Of a stretch of 48,079 bases of DNA, positions 1-7,300 are shown piece by piece. The notes under the pieces were generated by a model. It ran no database searches and was not told where the DNA came from. It saw only the letters and a program-made list of their open reading frames with translations. The stretch comes from Candidatus Delongbacteria bacterium (GTDB lineage Bacteria; Delongbacteria; UBA4055): the NCBI GenBank assembly GCA_027858795.1, contig JAQICF010000087.1:1-48079 (forward strand), in the 5' to 3' direction. The stretch's first letter is position 1, and each line of letters starts with the position of its first letter. The position numbers were made by a program, and so were the translations under genes.

Positions 1-381
1 TATATCAATAGAGCTCAGTTGAAAAACATCAAAGATTATGATTATCTATTGAATGATGTGGCAAACTACCAAAAAGATACTACAATGATCAAGCTTGATA
101 ACATGAGCATAGAACTGAACAGAGAAAGTTTGGAAGTTATCATTCACACTCCGAGTGATAATATTGTATTAGATCTTGAGATTGTAATAAGAGATTTAGT
201 CAAAGAAATTAAAGTTGTCGATCAATATAATCAGTTAGATCCTGAAGAACTGACATATGAAAGTGAAAATGATAGGATCAGATATAAAATTTTATTTACA
301 TCATTCTCATTTACAAAAGATGGTGATAAGATTAAAAATTTACGATTCCCAGTATTCAGTATGTATTTCACGATTAAATGA
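1..381 (+). CDS. 3' end of an unrecognised protein (5' end outside the window)
   Basis: The reading frame is open from the first base of the window to a TGA at 379-381, giving at least 126 residues. A TTG at 19-21 could be read as a start, but there is no ribosome binding site before it and the frame is open upstream, so I treat the gene as truncated by the window edge. The visible part is acidic and rich in Ile, Asp and Lys with alternating hydrophobic residues (for example LEVIIHTPSDNIVLDLEIVI), suggesting a beta-rich soluble or periplasmic domain. No signal peptide, membrane segment or catalytic motif is visible. I do not recognise the family. It converges on the MATE gene at 436, with a hairpin between them. 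Confidence 0.55.
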   Translation, partial: YINRAQLKNIKDYDYLLNDVANYQKDTTMIKLDNMSIELNRESLEVIIHTPSDNIVLDLEIVIRDLVKEIKVVDQYNQLDPEELTYESENDRIRYKILFTSFSFTKDGDKIKNLRFPVFSMYFTIK

Positions 382-401
382 TTGGAAATTGAACCCGTAG
401 G

Positions 402-421
402 GATGGACCCATGTGTCCATC
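402..421. repeat. Intergenic palindrome between convergent genes
   Basis: GATGGAC (402-408) and GTCCATC (415-421) are perfect reverse complements around a 6-base loop, in the 54-base space between two convergent genes. It could fold in transcripts from both strands. No long T tract follows on either side, so it is at best a weak terminator. It resembles the GTAGGG-led palindrome at 41145-41170. Confidence 0.5.
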
Positions 422-435
422 TGGAAGGGATTATT

Positions 436-1773
436 TTATTTCAACGCAACAACAGCACGATTCACCCAGATCATTGCAATGATACCACCGATCACAGCCG
501 ATAGACCCACACCGGCAAAGATTCCCGGCAATCCCCAAAAATAAGATCCTATCCATGCAAGTGGAATATACAATCCAAACATTCTAATAGCGTTCATAGT
601 CATAGCTTTGTATGGTTTATGCATAGCATTGAATGTGTTTGCAGTAACGAACATTATTCCCTGGAATCCGTATCCAGCAGAAACGAGTATCAGATAAAGC
701 ACTATAATTTGAATAACATTAACGTTATTATCAAATATCATAGCAATATATTTACCAGAGAAAGCTAAACCGATGAAAAGTATAGCTCCGGTAATCATTG
801 AAAATCTATGACTGAACTTAATTCCCTTATGAAGTCGATCAAAATTCTTAGCACCGATATTCTGACCTGCAAAAGCCAATATTACTGTACCAAGGGAAAA
901 AATCGGAGCAAGTGCGAACATTTCGATCCTTGTGCCAACACCTAAAGCTGCTACAGCCTCCTCTCCATATCCTGAAACCATCCTGGTTATTACTCCCATG
1001 GAAATTGGAACTATGAACTGAGTCAAAGTAGCTGGAATACCAATGAATAAAACTCTTCTCCATGTATCGAAAATAGTTTTGAACTTAATTACGGCAAAAG
1101 ATATCATTTTAAATTTGTATTTCAGAAATAATAAAGATACTGCAAATGTAGTTAATCTTGCGAATACAGTGGCTATGGCTGCACCTTTTAATTCCATTCT
1201 TGGAAATGGTCCCAGTCCGAATATAAGGATCGGGTCCAAAATTCCGTTAACAACCATACCGACGATCATCACGATACTTGGAATAGCTGTGTTACCAGCT
1301 GCCCTCATTGCATTGTTGCCCATCATTGGAATAACCACAAATGGTACTCCAATATACCATATAAACATATAATCTTTGATATATCCCAGAATCTCACCTT
1401 TTGCTCCAAGTGCTCTGAAAACAGGATCAATAGTTGTAAGCCCAAGTATTATCATGATAGCTGCAATGCTGAAACCTAATATCAATGCACCGGTTGTAAG
1501 TCTCTGGACATTCTCATGATCTCCGTTCCCTATAGCTCTTGAAATAACCGCTGAAGCTCCAACTCCCAGTCCTAAACCGATATGTGAATAGATCATCACT
1601 ACAGGGAATGTAAAGCTCATTGCTGCAAGGTAAGTTGTGCCAAGTTGCCCAATGAAAAATGTATCAACCAGGTTGAACATCACCATAGCATACATTCCGA
1701 TCATCATACCGAATGTAAGTTTTATTATGCTTTTGCCTACCGGTCCTTCAGTTAGAATTGCTTTACTTTTCAA
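436..1773 (-). CDS. MATE family Na+ or H+/drug antiporter
   Basis: This is an inner-membrane exporter of the multi-antimicrobial extrusion (MATE) family, which expels cationic drugs or metabolites using a Na+ or H+ gradient. The 445 residues match the family's usual 440-460 and hold about twelve hydrophobic segments. The N-terminus (LTEGPVGKSIIKLTFGMMIG, then FNLVDTFFIGQLG) is the typical MATE start, and the second half repeats the pattern (FIGIPATLTQFIVPISMGVI, then ALGVGTRIEMFALAPIFSLG), as expected for the two-lobed fold. The start is TTG at 1773: an in-frame stop lies five codons upstream and the first ATG downstream would delete the first helix. The Shine-Dalgarno match is weak. It follows the flavin oxidoreductase gene by 71 bases on the same strand, so the two may be co-transcribed. 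The exported substrate cannot be told. Confidence 0.93.
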   Translation of the reverse strand: MKSKAILTEGPVGKSIIKLTFGMMIGMYAMVMFNLVDTFFIGQLGTTYLAAMSFTFPVVMIYSHIGLGLGVGASAVISRAIGNGDHENVQRLTTGALILGFSIAAIMIILGLTTIDPVFRALGAKGEILGYIKDYMFIWYIGVPFVVIPMMGNNAMRAAGNTAIPSIVMIVGMVVNGILDPILIFGLGPFPRMELKGAAIATVFARLTTFAVSLLFLKYKFKMISFAVIKFKTIFDTWRRVLFIGIPATLTQFIVPISMGVITRMVSGYGEEAVAALGVGTRIEMFALAPIFSLGTVILAFAGQNIGAKNFDRLHKGIKFSHRFSMITGAILFIGLAFSGKYIAMIFDNNVNVIQIIVLYLILVSAGYGFQGIMFVTANTFNAMHKPYKAMTMNAIRMFGLYIPLAWIGSYFWGLPGIFAGVGLSAVIGGIIAMIWVNRAVVALK

Positions 1774-1844
1774 TAATTTATGCTCTTATTTTTTTATTTC
1801 GATGTAAAAATACGATTTAAATGTAAAAATTGAAATAATGTAAT

Positions 1845-2894
1845 TTATTTTGTTTTCTTTAATACCCAGGGACATGTATTGCCATCTTTACCATACTTAC
1901 ACCATGGTTTACAATGATAGCATCCGTTAACTTTTTCATTGTTCAAAGCTTTGTTTGTCCATTCTGGGTCGGCTAATAATCCTCTGCCTACTGCAACAAT
2001 ATCAGTATTATTGTCTTCAAGTAGTTCTGCAGCTTGTTCCGGATATCTGATCCCGTAAACTGAAGCAACTGGAATATTAACATTGTCATGGATCACTTTA
2101 CCCATATAGGTTATCTTTGAAAAATTATAAGTTTCAGGAACTTCAATACCATCATATCCAATTCCAGCTGAAACATCCAGAAGATCAACTCCTGCTGATT
2201 CTAATTTCTTAGCGAAATAGATATCCTCCTCAAAAGTGGGATCATTCACTCCAAATCTATATCCGATGATAAAATCATTGCCGGTTGCTTCTCTAACAGC
2301 TTTGACAATTTCTAGAGATAGTTTAATCCTTCCATCCAGATCTCTTCCGTATTCATCATTTCTTCTATTTGTAACCTTTGAAGTAAACTGGCTAAGAAGG
2401 TATCCGTGTGCTCCATGAATTTCAATTCCATCTAAGCCTGCTTTTTTTGCTCTGATCGAAGCACTGACATAGTCCTCAATTACTTTATTTATCTGCTCAG
2501 ATGTCATTTCTTCACACGTCTTATTTTTTACATCATTTACTGATGCAGAAAATACTTTATCACCGAAAGCTTGCATACCTGCATGAACAAGTTGAACAAT
2601 TACCAGAGATCCTTCCTTATGGCATGCTTTTGCAATTTTTTCAAATTGAGGAATATGATCGTCACTCCAGAGACCTAGTTCTTTTTCTGCAAGTTTGCCA
2701 GTAGGGGAGATCGCTGTTGCTTCCACAACTATAGTGCCAGTACCACCTGCAGCTCTTTTACCATAATGCTCGGATCGACTTACAGTCTCAAATCCATTTT
2801 CATCTGCCCAATTAAAACAAACTAAAGCAGGCATCAATATCCTGTTCTTTGCTGTTTTATTATTTATTTTGATTGGATCACTTATTTTTGACAT
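1845..2894 (-). CDS. Old yellow enzyme family NADH:flavin oxidoreductase with a four-cysteine tail
   Basis: This is an FMN-dependent TIM-barrel ene-reductase of the old yellow enzyme family, in cytosol. Visible marks are the N-terminal NRILMPAL strand, the substrate-binding pair in IEIHGAHGYLLSQF, the following NRRNDEYG segment, and the flavin phosphate-binding VGRGLLADPEW near residue 310. At 349 residues it is a single-domain member, without the C-terminal FAD/NADPH half of 2,4-dienoyl-CoA reductases. The last 26 residues nevertheless hold Cys325, Cys328, Cys332 and Cys341 (C-x2-C-x3-C-x8-C), which resembles the 4Fe-4S ligand set of the dienoyl-CoA reductase class (C-x2-C-x3-C-x11-C in E. 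coli FadH). The start ATG at 2894 has a good AAGGGAG site four bases upstream. Its physiological substrate is unknown. Confidence 0.92.
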   Translation of the reverse strand: MSKISDPIKINNKTAKNRILMPALVCFNWADENGFETVSRSEHYGKRAAGGTGTIVVEATAISPTGKLAEKELGLWSDDHIPQFEKIAKACHKEGSLVIVQLVHAGMQAFGDKVFSASVNDVKNKTCEEMTSEQINKVIEDYVSASIRAKKAGLDGIEIHGAHGYLLSQFTSKVTNRRNDEYGRDLDGRIKLSLEIVKAVREATGNDFIIGYRFGVNDPTFEEDIYFAKKLESAGVDLLDVSAGIGYDGIEVPETYNFSKITYMGKVIHDNVNIPVASVYGIRYPEQAAELLEDNNTDIVAVGRGLLADPEWTNKALNNEKVNGCYHCKPWCKYGKDGNTCPWVLKKTK

Positions 2895-3332
2895 AGAACT
2901 CCCTTATAATTAATTATGTATAATATCTATATATTACAACAATCAGTCAGTGACAATTATCCTGAATTGTTAAAAATAGCAGGATAATAATCCAATAAAT
3001 ATTTTTTATGATAATTAATCTAATAAAAATTTCATTTCTAGTTTAAAGGAAATAGACGATTAATTGTAATAATTGTAACTAATACGATTTAATAATCACA
3101 TATTTTACGAATTATTTTTTTTAAACTTTTTATTTGCCTAATTACTTTATGTTGTTTTATATTTTTGCACATTATGTAATTACTTTTATTAGTGAATTGA
3201 ATTGTAAGCATGTTTTTGTAGGTAAAAGATGTGCTTTGGAAAGAAATATTGTATTACTGAATTACTGAATTATTGTGTATGAGGTATGAGGTCGCTCATT
3301 GCACGGGACTGTAGTCACTTAGTCCAAATTGT

Positions 3333-3361
3333 GTCATTCTGAACTAGATTCAGGATCTTTG
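3333..3361 (+). repeat. Dispersed intergenic repeat, copy 1 (GTCATtCTGAA...TTCAGGATCTTT type)
   Basis: This is an imperfect inverted repeat, GTCATTCTGAA then ATTCAGGATCTTT. The same element occurs reversed at 9254-9281 and, more degraded, at 41184-41217. The three copies all lie outside genes, which supports a dispersed repeat family of this genome. Confidence 0.6.
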
Positions 3362-3437
3362 ATAGAGAATTAGTTTTCGACTGAGTTTTAATTGAGAGAA
3401 TTTAGAATTCATTTGAAAATTAAAAAAAGGAAAGGAA

Positions 3438-3441
3438 GGAG
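3438..3441 (+). promoter_or_regulatory. Ribosome binding site of the first small exported-protein gene
   Basis: GGAG lies six bases before the ATG at 3448, in the context GGAGAAGAAGATGAGAAGG. Near-identical contexts precede the giant gene (9487) and the second small gene (35307). Confidence 0.75.
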
Positions 3442-3447
3442 AAGAAG

Positions 3448-4380
3448 ATGAGAAGGATAATAATTTTAATAGTAATGGTTACTGCATTTATAACATTTGC
3501 TAAAATAATATATGATTCAGGTCAGGACTTACCCAACACTCTCAAATTGAAATCTCAAAAGACAAAGAGTATTGACTATCTGACAAAACATAGAGAGAAC
3601 TACATGAAGCTTTTAGAGAAAGTAGGTCTTGAATATATGATTACACAAAAAGTCGATTCAAAAGGTGACAGCATTAAGATATTTTCGGGACTATTGTATA
3701 GGCATAGAATAAACATTACCAAACTTAATGAACTCAGAAAATTAGGTTTGAGAAATTATACTTATGAAGAGTCAGAATCTATTGGCTGTGATGTAACAAC
3801 AAATGAAATATCCATGAATAGTCTAGCTTATAAAATTCTCTCTAATAATACAATTTTTATTGGTACAGTCCAAGGTGTCGTAGATGTTTCATTTCCAAAC
3901 GAAGATGCTGAAACAAAAGTAATTGTTAAGATTGATGAATATCTTAGGGGAGAATATTATTATGATCCTCTCCCAGAAGATTTTATCGTTTATTGTGAAT
4001 ATGATCAGAAATTTATGACTGATGAATACAGAAAACATTTTGATAAAGTGGCTGTAGAAACAGTATTGGATATTGGCAAGAAATATATATTTTTTACTGA
4101 CCAATCATTTTTTACTGACCAATCATTTAGCTCTGGCAAACGTTATGATTTTCTAAATTATATGAATGTGAAACGAAATAGTGAAATGAGTATTTATTTA
4201 ATTAGTGAGGATAAAATAAATGCTAAAAAGTGGGAACGTAATATTCAAAGGAATCAATATCATAATATTAATCAGGGAGGATTTGAAAAGTATGATGATG
4301 TTGAGAAACTAAAGAAATATATAAAACAACTTGAAGCAACCAATGAAACAGAAAAGTTTTTTGACATTAATTTCAAATAA
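3448..4380 (+). CDS. Small exported protein of unknown function, cassette 1
   Basis: This 310-residue protein has an N-terminal hydrophobic segment (MRRIIILIVMVTAFITFAK) fitting a signal peptide or membrane anchor; there is no lipobox cysteine. I do not recognise the family. It is a diverged paralogue of the 308-residue product at 35317: both have the same start, a helical charged first half, a central beta segment (IFIGTVQGVVD here, LMIGVCKNIVQ there) leading to a short strand with E-I/Y-R-R/G, and the same ending (KKY...KFFDINFK versus DKY...NFFEIEFK). Each is followed directly by a metalloprotease gene, so it is probably that protein's partner (chaperone, inhibitor or anchor), which is inference. 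An exact 18-base tandem duplication at 4091-4126 adds six residues (FFTDQS) near residue 216. There are 16 bases between it and the protease start. Confidence 0.85.
   Translation: MRRIIILIVMVTAFITFAKIIYDSGQDLPNTLKLKSQKTKSIDYLTKHRENYMKLLEKVGLEYMITQKVDSKGDSIKIFSGLLYRHRINITKLNELRKLGLRNYTYEESESIGCDVTTNEISMNSLAYKILSNNTIFIGTVQGVVDVSFPNEDAETKVIVKIDEYLRGEYYYDPLPEDFIVYCEYDQKFMTDEYRKHFDKVAVETVLDIGKKYIFFTDQSFFTDQSFSSGKRYDFLNYMNVKRNSEMSIYLISEDKINAKKWERNIQRNQYHNINQGGFEKYDDVEKLKKYIKQLEATNETEKFFDINFK
4091..4126 (+). repeat. Exact 18-base in-frame tandem duplication
   Basis: The unit TTTTTACTGACCAATCAT occurs at 4091-4108 and again, without any difference, at 4109-4126. It duplicates six residues in the small exported protein and keeps the frame. 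The absence of any difference, including synonymous ones, points to a recent event. Confidence 0.9.
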
Positions 4381-4384
4381 GATG

Positions 4385-4389
4385 GGTGG
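4385..4389 (+). promoter_or_regulatory. Ribosome binding site that decides the protease 1 start
   Basis: GGTGG lies seven bases before the ATG at 4397. The paralogous protease gene has the same GGTGG (36232-36236) six bases before its ATG. This supports 4397 over the in-frame ATGs at 4331 and 4382, which lack such a site and would put extra residues before the signal peptide. Confidence 0.65.
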
Positions 4390-4396
4390 TCAAGAT

Positions 4397-7300
4397 ATGC
4401 GAAAAGCATTAACATTAGCTATTGTATTCATATTTTTTCATTTATTTTCATATTCTCATTATAATTTTAATTCTGACCGTATAAACCCTTCAGTAATGTT
4501 CCAATGTACAGGCGGAACTTATACAGTAAGTTTTAGTGGTTCTAATTTAAACACAATTGGCAGCAAATATTCTTCCTTAATTATAGATACATTGAATGAA
4601 ATTGTTTTTGAAAATAAATTGAACATTGTTCCAAATATACCTACAGTAATTTGTCCAGAGACCACACCTGCAGACATAGGCAATATTCCAAATACAATTA
4701 GATTCTTTTGGTTAGAAGAATCTGCGGATAACCCTAAAGCTATTATGGGCACGCGATCATACTATGTTGATGAACATAGTTATACTATAGAACCTGACGG
4801 AAAAAAATATAAATATGTAAATCAAATCAGAATAAATGTATATAATGAAATTGCTCAGAAATATTTAACAACAAATGAAGGAAAAGAAAAGCTGAAAGGA
4901 ACAATCAGACACGAGATAATTCATGGACTTGGACTGGGGCACACATGGTCAGATCATCCACAGAATGCAGAAAAAAAAATTATGTATTATACAAATAAAG
5001 GTGATAGAAACTCATATCCTGAAGCAGATGAGGAAAATGGATTGCTGGGTTGGTATTCACCAGCAAGATTTAAAAAAGAATATAATATTGGAACACCAAG
5101 AACTCCTAAAGTAATGAATTTATTGAATGGTAACAATGTTGTTGATTTAGAGATATTAGAAAATCAAAAATCGTATAATGTAGAATTGTTTTACAATTAT
5201 GAAGATTCTGAAGTTGAAACAGAATTTTTAAAATTAGATGATGGAACTTATCTCAAGATTGATCAATGTATTGGTAATATACGACATGAAATAAGTTCAA
5301 AAGACCCAATATCAATAGAATGGAAAGTTGATCTGAAAAAAGATTATAAAGAGCTAGAAACTCTTTTTGAGGATTTGGATGAAGAATATAAACCTTTCGT
5401 TCGAATGTATGCTGAAAATTGTGAAGATAATTATCATAATCAGCAGGAGTTGGGTTTAACTTATGTCAAGGACAAAGCCTTAGATACATTAGATTTTAAT
5501 ATTTCAAAACCTTCAATTCAGTTATCCTCAAGTTATTTTCCATTAATCGGTTTTGAAATGGTTGACATTAGGCTCTGGGCAACAGATTATCGTGGAAATG
5601 TTAGAGAATTTGCGGAAGATCATAATTTTCAGAAATATATAGATTATGTTAAATATGACATTATCCCAGTTACAATGGGCGGGAAATCTGAAGCTGTTAA
5701 ATCAATGAATATCCCCTATTCTGATGATACATATTTTAACATATCAGTTCCTGGTATATTTTTTGATCATACAATAGGATATGATATCACAGCAACTTTT
5801 TATGCAAATGATGTAACAGAAATTACCAAAGCGAATGATTATTTCAATATATATAAAATTGAAACTAATTATGCTGCCGAAGAAAAAAATAAAAGTATTG
5901 TAACAGATGCTATCCCTGTACTTGAAATAGATTATTCGAAACTTAACGACGGTATATTACAGCTACAATCCAATCCTGTTCCTATGAATTTAGATTTGGA
6001 CCCTTATGGAGAAAAAGAAACTCCTACAGAAATAAAGTTTTTATACGCTACTTTAGAAGATGGTAAAATTGGAGAATATGAAGAAATTAGCAGATCTTCA
6101 ACTTTCGTTTACGATTGGGATTTAAGTCATAAAGAATCAGATAAATATATTCTAAAAGCTTTAGCTAAATATCCATCAGAAAGTGATTTTAATACAAAAT
6201 ATTTTACTCTAAACCCTATTAATCTCACACGTCCTATTAATCTCGGAACAAAATCAATGATCTTCAAAGATCCTCGTAATGACCCTGATCCGAATGATAA
6301 GAATGTTTATGGGCATATTGATCCTTTAGATGAATTGGACACTCTTGTAGTAACATTACCTCTTTACGATACAGAGGAAGAATATTGGGGAGGAGTTGAA
6401 ATTTTAAAGAATGGTGAGTTGGTACCTGATGAGATATATATTCCTAAAACTGAGCCAGAATATATTGACGATTTGGAAAAACAGATAAGAACCTACAAAT
6501 TCGTATGGAATTATTCAGAACAACCTGAAGGTTTTGTAACAATGCATGCAAGATACAAGAATGATATTTTATCCTTCAGTCAGAAGAAGATGAAAGTTGG
6601 ATATGCAGAAAATTGGGACACTTTTGATGAAGGAATGGGGGATTGGTCTACCGTGGGGTTAACACAATTTGCTTATCCACCGAATAGTGGACAAGAACTA
6701 CATTATTGGAGGACTACAGAGAACACAAATATATACGATGTAGAAGGTTTTGTTGATACTCCGTTAGAACCATTTACTTCTAATGATCTAAGAACATCTA
6801 CAGCAAATTTCACTTCACAAAGATACGAGATATTAAGCCCGGTGATTGAAGTGCCGGCAGAATCAGATAATGTACAAACTTTTTTAACTTTTGACTATGC
6901 AAGAGAATATGGAAGTATTGTAACTGGAGCAGGTGGAAGGTCTTTGATGGTAATCCAGGTTTATGATGAAAGCGGAAATAATATGATCGAGCAATTTTAT
7001 GGAGCGATGGACACAAAAGATGATGTACTTGATGAACAGACAAATGAAATATCTCACTTTCCTATAGATGGGTCACCTTTGAATATGCCAAACTTTTTTG
7101 AACCTAACAATGCAGGTTTGTATGGTGATAATATCTGGAATACATATGGATTCTGGTTGAACTGGGGTGCGGCAGTTGATGATGATGCATATCATGATTA
7201 CAGTGGTCAAAAGATAAGACTTAAGTTTATACAATATTTCACTAATGAATTTGCAGGTATCGTTGATAATTGGGCTGGTGGTACAGTATTTAATCCTGGA

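Larger units (their letters stand above)
2895..3447. other. 553-base AT-rich intergenic region between divergent transcription units
   Basis: No convincing gene lies here. The region separates the minus-strand oxidoreductase from the plus-strand secretion locus and so should hold both promoters, but I cannot place a convincing promoter. It contains short direct repeats: ATTACTGA twice (3253-3268) and GTATGAG twice (3277-3290). It also contains one copy of the dispersed TCATTCTGAA/TTCAGGATCTTT element (3333-3361). A purine-rich stretch (3425-3447) provides the ribosome binding site of the next gene. Confidence 0.6.

Noticed and set aside
19..381. Complete 120-residue gene starting at a TTG
   Set aside because: The frame is open to the window edge and no ribosome binding site precedes the TTG, so a truncated longer gene is more likely.
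1043..1372. 109-residue plus-strand frame
   Set aside because: It lies entirely antisense to the MATE gene, whose frame is clearly coding; its hydrophobicity simply reflects the opposite strand.
2895..3447. Promoters, small RNA or toxin-antitoxin gene in the 553-base gap
   Set aside because: No open frame with a ribosome binding site, no clear promoter pair and no stable long hairpin with a T tract could be supported by reading alone.
4331..4396. Earlier in-frame starts for protease 1 (ATG at 4331 and 4382)
   Set aside because: They overlap the end of the preceding gene or lack a ribosome binding site, and would place polar residues before a normal signal peptide that starts at 4397.
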